Assembly (NCBI RefSeq): GCF_900129395.1
Contig: NZ_FQVP01000010.1
Coordinates: 1 to 64,000 of the forward strand
Reading direction: 5' to 3'
Length of the DNA: 64,000 bases
DNA from: Pseudosulfitobacter pseudonitzschiae
GTDB taxonomy: Bacteria > Pseudomonadota > Alphaproteobacteria > Rhodobacterales > Rhodobacteraceae
The notes beneath the pieces were generated by a model that saw only the letters and a list, made by a program, of their open reading frames with translations, was not told the origin of the DNA and made no database searches. Numbering within the stretch: position 1 is the first letter of the stretch; each line of letters starts with the position of its first letter. Position numbers and translations under genes: made by a program. Below are positions 35,161 to 44,552 of the stretch, in pieces.

Positions 35161-35781
35161 GTGCCGAGGCCAGCGAAAAACCTGAAGCTCGAGCAGCGCA
35201 TCGAAGTGGCGCGGCGCTTTGCTGCGGGCGAGAGCGCGAAGGATCTGGCGGCGGCGTTTGGCATCTCTCCGCGCCATGTGAACAGGCTCGCGAAAGAAGA
35301 GGCGGGCGAGGGCATCACGGTGCGCGATCCGAGCGAGACGGTGGCATTCCGGGCCAGCCGATCCGAGCTCGAAGCCTTCGATGCGGAGTGGTGCGAACGG
35401 GGCTATGCCAACCGGTCGCAGGCGCTCAATGCAGTGCTGCGCGGACGGTGCGGTTTCCTCGATGTACCGCGTGATCTGGTCGCGGAGTTCTGTGCCGCGT
35501 GGCGTCAGGCGAAGGATGTGAGCGACGCCGGGTTGTTACTCGCCAAGGCGGTCCATCGTGGTCGGCTGGAGGTTTCGGAGGCGGATCGCGCGGTACTGAT
35601 CGAGATCCTTGATCTGGCGCAGTCCATGAGCCGTGAGATGGGCCGGATGAAGGATGCGGCGCAGGCACTGCGTCAACAGGAGTGGCCGCAAAAGGAAGAA
35701 GGGCAGGGGGCGGAGAATGAAGTTCTGGAGGACAGCCCGCGCACGATCGAGCGCGGATTGAGGCTCGTCAAGAATGGTTGA
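35161..35781 (+). CDS. relaxosome accessory DNA-binding protein (putative)
   Basis: 206 aa from GTG 35161. An N-terminal helix-turn-helix (RRFAAGESAKDLAAAFGISP, residues about 18-37) is followed by a ribbon-helix-helix-like stretch (ETVAFRASRSELEAFDAEWC, then GYANRSQALNAVLRGRCG) reminiscent of MobC/VirD1-type auxiliary proteins. It overlaps the relaxase gene by 8 bp and starts about 40 bp after the nic site. Its likely job is to bind oriT and help the relaxase open the strands. Function is inferred from motif and position. Confidence 0.7.
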   Translation: MPRPAKNLKLEQRIEVARRFAAGESAKDLAAAFGISPRHVNRLAKEEAGEGITVRDPSETVAFRASRSELEAFDAEWCERGYANRSQALNAVLRGRCGFLDVPRDLVAEFCAAWRQAKDVSDAGLLLAKAVHRGRLEVSEADRAVLIEILDLAQSMSREMGRMKDAAQALRQQEWPQKEEGQGAENEVLEDSPRTIERGLRLVKNG

Positions 35782-37702
35782 TCCGCTCGCCCTCTACACC
35801 TCGGTCATGGGCAGGCTCTGGGAGGATGAGCGCATCCGGGGTCAGGCCGGGGCGCGGATCGACGCGCGGCTGGCGGGCCGTCGACAGGGGCGGAGTTTTG
35901 CGCGCGTCGGATCCCTGTCGGCGCGCAACGCGCTGAAGGCCGCATCGGGCCAGAGCCAGGCGGCAGTTTTCAAACGGATTCGGGCGGGGGGCTGCAAGAC
36001 GAGAGGAAGCCTCGGGGCGCAGCTCTCCTACATCAACGACAAGGCGGTCTACACCTACTCGACGATGACCAACGCGCTGACCGACGCGGAGGTCCTGACC
36101 GACGAGCAGAAGGAATACATCATCGAGGACTGGGCCGGGACATGGCGCGGCTCGACCAAGCTCGGTTTCACCTCGCACATGCTGCTGTCCTTCCCGACAG
36201 ACGTGACGGTCGACCAGGTGCGCGACATCGCGATGGACTGGGCGGAGCATTTCTTTGAGAGCGGCGAATACGGCGATCAGTGGGACTATGTACTCGCGGT
36301 CCATGACGACCGGGCGCACAAACACGCCCATATCATTCTGAACAATCGCGGGGTCGAGAAGGGCTCCTGGTTTTCCTGCTGGGCCGAAGGCGTGATGTCG
36401 CCGCAGCTCATGCGGGAGAAGCAGGCCGAGATCGCTGAAGGCTATGGCGTGATGCTCGACGCCACCACCCGGCTCGAGCGCGGCATCTTCGAGAAGCCCG
36501 CCGAGATCGAGGAAATCTACCGCGCCAAGGAAGAGGCCCGCCTGCCGCGCGAAATCGTCATGACCGCCGGGGAATCCGCCATCGCCCACGCGCAGGTGGT
36601 GGGCTTCGCCAAGGACTACAAGAACCTCGCCGACCTGCTGGACCGGATGGACCGGCGCCACATGGCGCGCGCCGTGCGCGGCATGGCGGACGGTCTCGGC
36701 TCTGGCACGCCGTGGAACTTCACCGAAGGAGAGATAGACATGAAGGACATCAGGACCGTCGGTGATGCGATCGACTATTCCGAACGCACGATCGAGGCGC
36801 TGCGGCTCAAGGCCGAGGAACTGGACCCGACCGAGCGCGCTGCCTTCGAAGCCAAGGCCGCGCCGGTCATTGCTGACCTGTCGCAGATGGTGCCCGACCC
36901 AGAGCTGCGCACACGCTTTGGCAAACAGCTCGAGGAACCCTATCCGCCGGTGGCGGGCAGCGACGCGCTGATCGCCACCTTTCAGTTCGGCAATGACGAG
37001 GGGTTGCGCGACGTGCTCGAGCGCGCCGAAGAAGCAGGCATGGACAGCGAGGAACTGGTGGCCCGGATCGCTGCCGGCGGTACGCGCAACTACGGCATGG
37101 CGCAGGACTGGGTCGAGCGGGACATGAACGCGGTGCTGGTGAAGGACGGGCTCAGCGTGGAGTCGGCTACCGATGACCAGCTTGATGCCGCGCTGGAGAA
37201 GGTCGACGGGGTGATGGACGCCCTGATGGAACGCGCCAAGGAACTTGGCGTCGAGATCGGCCGGACCCTCACGGACGAAGAACAGGGGGTCCTGCCGCTT
37301 ATCGACGAAGACGACCGGACGCCTAATCCCTACCTGCAGGACCTCGCTGACATGCTGCGCGATGGCAAGCTCACCGAAGAGCAGGAGGAGACGGTCGAGC
37401 GGACCCTGCAATCCGAGCTCTTCAAGGAGCTGGGGGAGGAAGGCTTGGCCGAACTTCGGCGCGGCAACTACGAGGTGTTGGATGCGGCACTGCCAAGCAA
37501 GCTCGACCAGATCACCGTCACGCAGGAATTTCTCGAAATGACCTTCGAAGAAAGGGGCGATCAGGTCTTCACCGATCGCGCCGCCGGGTTGCAGCAGGAC
37601 AAGGCGACCGAGGTGGCGCGGATGCGAGGTCAGCAGGAGGCGCAGCAGTTGGGGCGTGATCTTGGCCGCGACCGCGGACTTGATGACGAGATGGAATTCT
37701 AA
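35774..37702 (+). CDS. VirD2/MobP-like relaxase
   Basis: 642 aa. The N-terminal third has the relaxase core: LSYINDKAVYTY (candidate nucleophilic tyrosines Y86/Y93/Y95) and the metal-binding histidine cluster in AVHDDRAHKHAHIILNN (H177, H182, H184, H186). The long acidic C-terminal part is helical, with no known enzymatic motif; it may interact with the coupling protein. The enzyme nicks oriT, stays on the 5' end and pilots the strand through the T4SS. The shadow frame on the opposite strand is not a gene. Confidence 0.88.
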   Translation: MVDPLALYTSVMGRLWEDERIRGQAGARIDARLAGRRQGRSFARVGSLSARNALKAASGQSQAAVFKRIRAGGCKTRGSLGAQLSYINDKAVYTYSTMTNALTDAEVLTDEQKEYIIEDWAGTWRGSTKLGFTSHMLLSFPTDVTVDQVRDIAMDWAEHFFESGEYGDQWDYVLAVHDDRAHKHAHIILNNRGVEKGSWFSCWAEGVMSPQLMREKQAEIAEGYGVMLDATTRLERGIFEKPAEIEEIYRAKEEARLPREIVMTAGESAIAHAQVVGFAKDYKNLADLLDRMDRRHMARAVRGMADGLGSGTPWNFTEGEIDMKDIRTVGDAIDYSERTIEALRLKAEELDPTERAAFEAKAAPVIADLSQMVPDPELRTRFGKQLEEPYPPVAGSDALIATFQFGNDEGLRDVLERAEEAGMDSEELVARIAAGGTRNYGMAQDWVERDMNAVLVKDGLSVESATDDQLDAALEKVDGVMDALMERAKELGVEIGRTLTDEEQGVLPLIDEDDRTPNPYLQDLADMLRDGKLTEEQEETVERTLQSELFKELGEEGLAELRRGNYEVLDAALPSKLDQITVTQEFLEMTFEERGDQVFTDRAAGLQQDKATEVARMRGQQEAQQLGRDLGRDRGLDDEMEF

Positions 37703-37718
37703 GGGGGAGATGACCACC

Positions 37719-39647
37719 ATGACCAAGACACTTCCCCTTTGGGCAGCGCTCCTCTTCGGCGTGATCTGCGGCGCCGTCATTGGCACCATCGTTGCCGCCT
37801 TCTACCTGACCCTTGCCCTGAAAACCGGGTTTCAGAGTTTCGACATGCTGGCGCTCTGGAAGGCCGGCACCGCGACACGCGCGGCGCATCCCGAGGCCTT
37901 CAAGGTCGGGTTTGGCGCTGTCGGCTTCGGCGCAATCGGCCTCGGCGCCCTGGCGCTGGCCTGGACCTGGAAGAAGGAGCGCGACGACTACGGATCGGCC
38001 CATTGGCAGACCAAGGCGGAGCTGAAGAAGAACGACATGTTACAGGCGCCGGGCAAGGGCTTCGTCTGTGGCAAGCTTGGCGCGCCGACCTCGAAGGCCG
38101 AGTTCATCTCCTCGACCACGATCCCGCATGTGATGATGGTGGCGCCGACCCGTGCGGGTAAGGGCGTCGGCTTTGTGATCCCGAATCTCTTGGGTTTCGC
38201 AGGCTCGGTTGTGGTGCTCGATGTGAAGGGCGAGAACTTCGAGAAGACCGCCCGGCTTCGGGCGCTGAACGGAGACGAGGTCTATCGTTTCAGCCCCTTC
38301 GACTGGGCCAACGCCACGCACCGCTACAACCCTCTGGCGCGGATCGCCAAGGCCCCGAGCTTCGCGCAGCGCTTCACCGAGGTCTCAATCTTGGCCGACC
38401 TCTTCCTCGACAAGGACAACAAGCAACTCGACACCTTCTCCGAAGCCGGCAAGTCGATCTTTGTCGCCGCCTGTCTGCTGGCGATCCAGCGCGGCACGCC
38501 GAACCTTGGCGAGGTAAACAAGATCGTCGCCGGGGGCGAGTACAAGAACGCGCAATACAAGACCTATGCCGACGAGGCCGAAGAAGACATCCTGCGCGAG
38601 CTGTGGACCAACGCGGCCTCAGCCTCGTCGCGGCTGCTGACCTCGAACATCCAGGCACTGATGACCGCCGGTCTCAAGCAATGGGACAACCCGGCGGTGC
38701 GCTCGGCCACACAAGACAGCGACTTTGATTTCTCGACCTTCCGGAAAACCCCGCAGTCGCTCTATATCGCCGTGTCCGAAGATCACATCGCGACCCTCGC
38801 CCCGCTCCTGCGTCTGATGTTCGCCGACCTTATCGCCTCGATCCGCCTGAACGAGCCCGGCCCCGATGAGCCCTGGCCCGTCATGATGATGATCGATGAG
38901 TTCCAGCAGATGGGGGCGATGCCCTATCTTGAACGCGCGATCCATTCTCTGGCAAGCTATGGCGGCCGCGTCGCGATGATCGCGCAGTCGCTGGCTTCGC
39001 TCGACCGGATCTACGGGCCCGAGGGGCGCGAAAGCCTCGAGAACGGGGCAGGGCTGAAGCTCTATATCACCCCGCGGGACCAGCGCACCGTGAAGGAGGT
39101 CTCGGCCGCCGTCGGGAGCACCACCCGTGAGGCGGTCACCCGAATGTACGGGCGCAACAAAGGGTTTCTCGGCGCGACCTCGACCTCGGCGCGGCTGGAA
39201 GAGCGGCCTCTGCTCTCTGAGACTGAAGCGCGCTTGATGGATCCAGATGAGGTCATCATCCTCGCCTCGCCCCAGCACCCGATCAAGGCGAGCCGGATCA
39301 AGTATTACGACGATCCGTTCTTCGTGGACATGCTGGCTCGGCAGGACGGCAAGCCGTTTCCTTATCCGCCGAGTGTGCAGGGCGTGGGGCCTTGGAATGG
39401 AATAGTGGGCGGAGATGGCGGTGGTGACGATGTTGGCGCTGATGAGCCAGTGAAACCAGCGGAATGTGAGCCTGTCCGGGATCGCTCGCAGCGCCGTGAG
39501 GCGCGCGCGATGAGCGTTATGGCGATAGAGGCCGGGCGCGGGCATCCTGAGCCGGAGACGCTCGAGCGGGCAGCGGCTGCGCCGAAGGAATGGGAGGCGG
39601 CGCTCGACCGGCAGGAGGATCTGGTCGAGGAACTGTTAGGTGGGTGA
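37719..39647 (+). CDS. virD4: VirD4/TraG-family type IV coupling protein
   Basis: About 642 aa from ATG 37719, nine bases after AAGGGGGAG; ATG 37710 is too close to that site. Two N-terminal membrane helices (about 7-33 and 62-84), Walker A APTRAGKG (142-149), Walker B MMMIDEFQQMG, and IAQSLASLDRIYG are typical. The inner-membrane ATPase brings the relaxase-DNA complex to the VirB channel. Third gene of the mobilisation operon; the virB genes lie 8 kb away, separated by cargo. Confidence 0.93.
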   Translation: MTKTLPLWAALLFGVICGAVIGTIVAAFYLTLALKTGFQSFDMLALWKAGTATRAAHPEAFKVGFGAVGFGAIGLGALALAWTWKKERDDYGSAHWQTKAELKKNDMLQAPGKGFVCGKLGAPTSKAEFISSTTIPHVMMVAPTRAGKGVGFVIPNLLGFAGSVVVLDVKGENFEKTARLRALNGDEVYRFSPFDWANATHRYNPLARIAKAPSFAQRFTEVSILADLFLDKDNKQLDTFSEAGKSIFVAACLLAIQRGTPNLGEVNKIVAGGEYKNAQYKTYADEAEEDILRELWTNAASASSRLLTSNIQALMTAGLKQWDNPAVRSATQDSDFDFSTFRKTPQSLYIAVSEDHIATLAPLLRLMFADLIASIRLNEPGPDEPWPVMMMIDEFQQMGAMPYLERAIHSLASYGGRVAMIAQSLASLDRIYGPEGRESLENGAGLKLYITPRDQRTVKEVSAAVGSTTREAVTRMYGRNKGFLGATSTSARLEERPLLSETEARLMDPDEVIILASPQHPIKASRIKYYDDPFFVDMLARQDGKPFPYPPSVQGVGPWNGIVGGDGGGDDVGADEPVKPAECEPVRDRSQRREARAMSVMAIEAGRGHPEPETLERAAAAPKEWEAALDRQEDLVEELLGG

Positions 39648-39720
39648 AGGCCTGACCATGACGCGATCGGCCCTTTGCTGCCGTCCAGCTATAGGATGCG
39701 ATGCTGCATCCGGAGCCCGC

Positions 39721-40443
39721 TAGAGCGTGTTGCGGCCTATTCGATTCAGGATTCCCACGGGATTTGATCTGTGATTCCCTGGCGCGTCCTGCGCAGCCTC
39801 GGCCTGACACACAAAAAAAGACCTCCAAGCCGCCGAACAGAAGCGGCCTGATGTCCAGCAGGCTCGCCATATCTGGATCACGCGGCGTCAGCATTTCATG
39901 CGCAACCTGTTGCCCCGCATCGGTTTCATCGACGAAACCTCCCTGAAGACGAACATGGTCAAGACCACCGGCTGGTCACTAAAAGGCGCGCGCCTGATCG
40001 ACCACGCGCCCTTCGGCCACTGGAAAACCCAGACATTCGTCGCCGCCCTGCGCCATGACCGGTTGGATGCCCCTTGGGTCATCAATGGTGTGATGAACGG
40101 CGAGCTGTTCGATCTTTACGTCGAGACCCAGTTGGCGCCAACTTTGCAGATCGGCGACGTGATCATCCTGGACAACCTGTCATCGCACAAAAGCCCGACT
40201 GCAGCGGCGGCACTGAAGGCTGTCGGCGCATGGTTTCTATTCCTTCCGCCCTATAGCCCGGACTTGAACCCTATCGAGATGGCGTTCGCAAAGCTCAAAG
40301 CCTTGATCCAGCGAGCCGCTGCCCGCACATACGATGAGCTGTGGCAGGCCGTCGGACATGTCTGCGACCTCTTCACCGAGGAGGAATGCTACAACTTCTT
40401 CAAGGCCGCAGGGTATGAAATCAATTGAACGCAACACGCTCTA
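39721..40443 (+). mobile_element. internally deleted IS630-family element
   Basis: Terminal inverted repeats TAGAGCGTGTTGCG (39721-39734) and CGCAACACGCTCTA (40430-40443) are perfect, and both ends carry the TA expected from IS630/mariner target duplication. The element is only 723 bp, whereas full members are usually over 1 kb, because the 5' part of the transposase gene is missing. The catalytic half remains. It lies at the left edge of the defence cargo. Confidence 0.85.
39780..40428 (+). pseudogene. IS630 transposase, N-terminus deleted and frameshifted
   Basis: The first frame reads WRVLRSLGLTHKK and then shifts at a run of seven A bases (near 39812) into KDLQAAEQKRPDVQQAR and the DDE domain. 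The catalytic acidic motifs FIDET, ILDNLSSHKS and PPYSPDLNPIEMAF are intact. The domain from ATG 39898 is continuous to 40428. The A7 tract could allow transcriptional slippage in the parent element, but here the DNA-binding N-terminus is absent, so the copy is probably inactive unless complemented. Confidence 0.8.
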
Positions 40444-40582
40444 GCAGTCATTCGCTGCACCTCCTATGACCAATTGTCTCGGAGGTTGGGTGTTTTGCGA
40501 TAGAATTGTTCTTTGCCCATTGGCTAAATGGTATAGCAATCAACAAAGGCACGACTTAACAATAGATTAGAAAAGGCTAGTT
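40444..40582 (+). promoter_or_regulatory. leader of the dCTP deaminase gene
   Basis: 139 bp between the IS630 end and the deaminase start. It contains a short dyad ACCTCC (40459-40464) / GGAGGT (40481-40486) and a promoter-like AT-rich stretch. In Vibrio avcID a regulatory RNA lies directly 5' of the deaminase gene; a similar RNA here is only a possibility, and the IS insertion limits the space. Confidence 0.35.
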
Positions 40583-42283
40583 ATGTTTGAGGTTGAATTT
40601 CAGATGGCTGAGACAAATGCTGCTTCGAACTTGGTAGAAACTGGAAATGGGCTGTCTGGTCAAACTCTGCTTGCAAAGCACCAGAGCAACGAACTCTTTG
40701 TCGCTATAGTAGGTCCAGCCGGTGCTGGATCTGGAACCGCTGCTAAACGCATCCAGTCTTTCTTTGAAGATGACTATCAATATGAGGCGGTGATCATCAA
40801 AGCCAGTTTGCTCATACACGATGCAGCGTTGAGCTTTGGCTTGGAAGTTCCAGAAAACGGAGCCAGGAAGAGCCTTGAGAGCATCACCAAAATGCAAGAC
40901 CGAGGAGATGACCTAAGAAAAGGAAATTACTCTGGAGGGACGGAAGATCATTCCGCGGTCGCCCGGTACATTCTGAAGAAGATCACCAGCGAAAGAGCGA
41001 GGATGCAGAAGGTGGAGGGCGCCTTAGAAGGTGGGGTCGAACCCGACGGGCGTAAACGCGTCTACATTATCGACTCCCTTCGTCACCCTGCGGAAGCGAA
41101 CCTCTTGCGTAGAGTATACCAGGACGCGTTTGCGTTGGTTGGGATCGTTTGCGACCCAGTGGTGCGCGAAAAACGAATCCGAGAGAACCTATTTGATCGC
41201 GCTGAGTGGGGCTCCACCGAGACGAAGGAGAGTGTTCGTCTTTTCCTCGAGAGGGATGAAGACGCACCAGAAAAATTTGGACAGCATGTGTCTGACACAT
41301 TTCATGAAGCTGATTTCTTTGTGGATAACTCCGCTGCTGGGGAGGACGATCTCAGCATCACTGGGATGAATGACCAATTGAAGCGGTTCGTCTCCTTGAT
41401 CGCGCAGGACCGCATCGTAAGGCCGACCATCGCAGAAACAGCTATGCACCATGCGAGAAGCGCTCAAATGAGAAGCGCGTGCCTTTCAAGACAGGTGGGT
41501 GCAGCCCTCGTTAACCAATCTGGAACTATTGTCTCCACAGGCACGAACGAAGCGCCTAAAGCAGGCGGAGGAGTCTACGGGGAAGATTTTGAGCCGTCGC
41601 ACCACAGCGATCATAGATGCGCTTTCAGAGAAACCGTGTTCTGCAGCAGTAACAAAGAGCAAAATCAAATTATCGAGGAGCTGATAGACGCATTTCCTGA
41701 ACTGACCTCGTCAGCAACCAGGGGTGACGTTTTGAAAAAAATCCGTGGTACGCGACTGGGAGGATTGATTGAATTCAGCCGGGCTGTGCACGCTGAAATG
41801 GATGCCATCCTTTCAGCCTCGCTAGCAGGGGTATCACCGAAAGGCTGTAGACTGTTTGTAACAACCTATCCTTGTCACTACTGTGCGCGCCACATTGTGG
41901 CGGCGGGCATTGATGAGGTTCAGTTCATTGAACCGTACCCAAAGAGTCGAGCTACGGCCCTTCACTCCGATGCAATCACCACAGAGTCCGACGATTGGGT
42001 GGCGCCCTCTGCGATCGAGAGCAGGCAAGTTCGTGGGCAAGCTGGGTTGCCGAGCGACGATGTCGCTCGATCAGAAGCGACATCAAAGGTACTTTTTAAG
42101 CCTTTTGTAGGTGTCTCTCCCCGAATGTATCGGCGAGTTTTCTTGAAAGACAGAGACTACAAAGATAAGATCACAGGCGAGCGACTAGGCGGGTCACCAG
42201 CTTGGGGCGGGCCGTTGGACAACTATAAAGTCTCGTACGTGACATTGGAGAGCAGATTGGGTCGAGAAGTGTCAGATGCGTAG
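40583..42283 (+). CDS. anti-phage dCTP deaminase-like protein (P-loop + deaminase)
   Basis: 566 aa. The N-terminal P-loop domain has GPAGAGSGT (44-52); the C-terminal cytidine/deoxycytidylate deaminase domain has H403-A-E405 and P-C-H-Y-C (C431, C434) as zinc-binding and catalytic residues. This two-domain architecture is that of the phage-defence dCTP deaminases (AvcD-type), which deplete dCTP/dCMP pools during infection. Start by AAAAGG upstream of ATG 40583; ATG 40604 is possible. G+C is clearly lower than in the plasmid backbone, suggesting transfer. It overlaps the next gene by 8 bp. Confidence 0.85.
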   Translation: MFEVEFQMAETNAASNLVETGNGLSGQTLLAKHQSNELFVAIVGPAGAGSGTAAKRIQSFFEDDYQYEAVIIKASLLIHDAALSFGLEVPENGARKSLESITKMQDRGDDLRKGNYSGGTEDHSAVARYILKKITSERARMQKVEGALEGGVEPDGRKRVYIIDSLRHPAEANLLRRVYQDAFALVGIVCDPVVREKRIRENLFDRAEWGSTETKESVRLFLERDEDAPEKFGQHVSDTFHEADFFVDNSAAGEDDLSITGMNDQLKRFVSLIAQDRIVRPTIAETAMHHARSAQMRSACLSRQVGAALVNQSGTIVSTGTNEAPKAGGGVYGEDFEPSHHSDHRCAFRETVFCSSNKEQNQIIEELIDAFPELTSSATRGDVLKKIRGTRLGGLIEFSRAVHAEMDAILSASLAGVSPKGCRLFVTTYPCHYCARHIVAAGIDEVQFIEPYPKSRATALHSDAITTESDDWVAPSAIESRQVRGQAGLPSDDVARSEATSKVLFKPFVGVSPRMYRRVFLKDRDYKDKITGERLGGSPAWGGPLDNYKVSYVTLESRLGREVSDA

Positions 42284-42794
42284 AGCGAACCTAACGCTCG
42301 TTCACGACGCATCCGAGGGTGAGGATGTTTCGCAGTCACGCGAACAATGGAGTTTTGAGAACGCCAAACAGTTGAGTCTGTTTGACGATTTCGAGCGCGA
42401 TTACTTGTTCGTTGTACCTATGAGTGAGATGGATTATTTCGGTTTTTCAAATCTGCTTGCCAACCAAAAACCAGTATCAATCATCGATACTCGAAAATAT
42501 CCTGATTTTTTCGGACTTTATAAATCTACCAAATCCGCATTAGATCATTTTAAAATGTCGCGAGTTGAGTACGTACATGCACCAGTAAGTTGGATAGCTC
42601 ATCGTGAGTCTGTAAACACTTGGACAGTTCGTTCGACACTGATTGAAGGCTTGTCGCGTGCTAAGAGTGTTTCAGTCCTTCATGGCCGATCATTTTTGCT
42701 CTTGATCTCCACAGACGAAATGAAGGTTTCTTGCACGGAAACATTTGCATCACTGCCCGACTTCGAAGATCATTGGCAACTGCAAGCTCTTTAA
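42276..42794 (+). CDS. unknown partner of the dCTP deaminase
   Basis: 172 aa (MRRANLTLVHDASEGEDVSQ at the N-terminus), low G+C. Its start overlaps the deaminase stop by 8 bp, so the two are translationally coupled. The central part (PVSIIDTRKYPDFFGLYKST, then VEYVHAPVSW) faintly resembles DUF488-like folds (a Val-Asp-x-Arg strand), but I do not regard this as an identification. Its tight coupling suggests a role in controlling or extending the deaminase defence. Confidence 0.65.
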   Translation: MRRANLTLVHDASEGEDVSQSREQWSFENAKQLSLFDDFERDYLFVVPMSEMDYFGFSNLLANQKPVSIIDTRKYPDFFGLYKSTKSALDHFKMSRVEYVHAPVSWIAHRESVNTWTVRSTLIEGLSRAKSVSVLHGRSFLLLISTDEMKVSCTETFASLPDFEDHWQLQAL

Positions 42795-42796
42795 GT

Positions 42797-43159
42797 TCAT
42801 CGTCCTCCACATTTGCTGTCGCGGCACCAGACCACATCGCCTTTCTTAAACCAGTAATGCGCTTTGCAGGCATTCCTTTGATGGATTGACGGCGACAAAG
42901 ACGCCCGACCAATCCAATCATAGGTGATGGTCCAACGTGGTGTGTGCTGTCTCATCATCGGCAGGCGCATGACATGCCCACAGGCTCCAGGACAGGACAG
43001 AACAGCCCATTTTGGGTTTTGTTTTGGGCCGACCACGTAGAGAGATGCGGGGTCCATGTCTGTAAGAGCGGGTTGTACGTCGACATGACGGATTTCAAAC
43101 TCTGGTTTGTCAACCAACCGGCACGTAATCAGCGCGCGACGGAAAACCTCTTTCCACAT
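42797..43159 (-). CDS. DUF6527-type protein
   Basis: About 120 aa from ATG 43159, one base after the JAB-E1 stop; a TTG at 43177 would add six residues. It contains a zinc-ribbon-like pattern: CPGACG, then NACKAHYWF and VVWCRDSKC. It resembles DUF6527 proteins that accompany bacterial ubiquitin-like (multi-ubiquitin) operons; the family assignment is from memory of the pattern and gene context. Function unknown. Last gene of the three-gene operon, converging with the deaminase unit. Confidence 0.65.
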   Translation of the reverse strand: MWKEVFRRALITCRLVDKPEFEIRHVDVQPALTDMDPASLYVVGPKQNPKWAVLSCPGACGHVMRLPMMRQHTPRWTITYDWIGRASLSPSIHQRNACKAHYWFKKGDVVWCRDSKCGGR

Positions 43160-43160
43160 A

Positions 43161-44552
43161 TCAAGACACCCGATCAAGAAACGGTGTTACATCTCCAAGA
43201 CCCCAGCACTCGATCTCGCTGCAGATTGGGCAATCCGGATCTGTTTTAGCGCCAGTCCGGCGGTCTTCGGGTACCTGAAACCGGCGTAATCTTTGGGTGA
43301 CAACGCCACCGTCGCCTCTAAAACCGGTCATCAACTGAAGGAGTTCTTCCATCGCCAGGGTCGCGACCGAAGTAGTCATAGAGATGAAGGCCGGCTCCGG
43401 ATCACCACCACCAAGAATGTAGCCCTCGTTCACCTGGAATGCGTAAGCCTCGGGATCCTTCGCGCGCAGCTCTTCTTCTCTCGCCCTCCGCGGATCGACG
43501 ATATTGCGGCACAACAAGCATGGGCTGCCCGGCCCCAGGCGCGTGACCCGACCGGTCATGTCTTTGACATCCACCTCACCCCGTTCGATGGCGAGCCCAA
43601 TATCAATGACGGGTAATTCATAAAAGTAGGCAAAGCGGTTGAGCAACAGCCGACTTGCGTGATCATCCGTGCAACAGAATATCACGTCTGCGCTTTTAAG
43701 GAGATCACGATGCGCGACATCCAAAAGGTTGCCTTGGATGCCAAGGGCGTTTGTATCCAGACCAAAACCGTTGAGATGCGCTGCGAGGACCGTCGCCTTG
43801 GGGGATCCGATATCCTTGACTGTCGCACCATAGAGGCGATGAAGGTTGGTCTCCTCAATTACATCCGGGTCCAAAATGACCGGCGACTGAACACCGGAGC
43901 GCGCCAACATGACCGAAAGAGGTGAGCCCGTACCACCAGCACCGACAATGAGCACCTTGAGCGATTGGAGCTGGGCATTAAACCCAGGGCCAAAAACCCG
44001 AGTTTGACGGTCCAATGCCTGCGTCTCCAGGATATCATCCTCATGAACGAAGCACTTGCGAAGCCTGTGGCCTGTGATGGTGACGGTTGCGGGATAAGAT
44101 GTATCGGGGTCAGTCCAGACACGCGCAAGCAACCGACCTGATGGCAAGGCCAGTAAGCTGACAAATGCACGCCCGGGTCCGCTTTTGTTGCGATGCGCGC
44201 GGCTGAGCGCAGCTTCGTTTTGATCATCCCGGCTCGAGAAGGCAGCATATCCACTTGGATGGCCATGCAAGAACCCGGGCACCAACTCGTCGAGCTGTGC
44301 CTGACCCAGAACTTTGACAAAGGAGCCAGTCTTGACCGTCAGATGCTTTTCTGACGAGGAGACGACATCGGTTTGCATGAGCGGCACGACCTTGTTCAGG
44401 ATATACCGGCGCGTGGCACGGCCTGTAACAGGATCACAATCAACATGGGCAACTCTGAAGAGAGTCCAGGCCCCTGCCTCCTTTTGTCCGTCGAAAGCTG
44501 TACTTTGGATCGTGTCGAGAAGGCGATGCGGTACGATGAGGTTAAAATCCAT
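43161..44552 (-). CDS. JAB deubiquitinase-like / E1 ThiF fusion
   Basis: About 463 aa from ATG 44552. The N-terminal part has a JAMM metalloprotease motif: H96-G-H98-P-S-G, then S106-x-x-D109. The C-terminal part is an E1-like adenylyltransferase: GAGGTGS (204-210), NLHRLYG (236-242), CTDDHAS, and zinc-type CLLC (345-348) and CPIC (441-444). One polypeptide could therefore process the Ubl C-terminus and activate it. Start overlaps the stop of the Ubl-E2 gene by one base (TGATG). Fusion of JAB and E1 domains occurs in prokaryotic Ub-like systems. Confidence 0.83.
   Translation of the reverse strand: MDFNLIVPHRLLDTIQSTAFDGQKEAGAWTLFRVAHVDCDPVTGRATRRYILNKVVPLMQTDVVSSSEKHLTVKTGSFVKVLGQAQLDELVPGFLHGHPSGYAAFSSRDDQNEAALSRAHRNKSGPGRAFVSLLALPSGRLLARVWTDPDTSYPATVTITGHRLRKCFVHEDDILETQALDRQTRVFGPGFNAQLQSLKVLIVGAGGTGSPLSVMLARSGVQSPVILDPDVIEETNLHRLYGATVKDIGSPKATVLAAHLNGFGLDTNALGIQGNLLDVAHRDLLKSADVIFCCTDDHASRLLLNRFAYFYELPVIDIGLAIERGEVDVKDMTGRVTRLGPGSPCLLCRNIVDPRRAREEELRAKDPEAYAFQVNEGYILGGGDPEPAFISMTTSVATLAMEELLQLMTGFRGDGGVVTQRLRRFQVPEDRRTGAKTDPDCPICSEIECWGLGDVTPFLDRVS

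Noticed and set aside
35768-37789. 673-codon minus-strand frame opposite the relaxase gene
   Set aside because: Antisense shadow of a relaxase with clear catalytic motifs; no domain pattern of its own.
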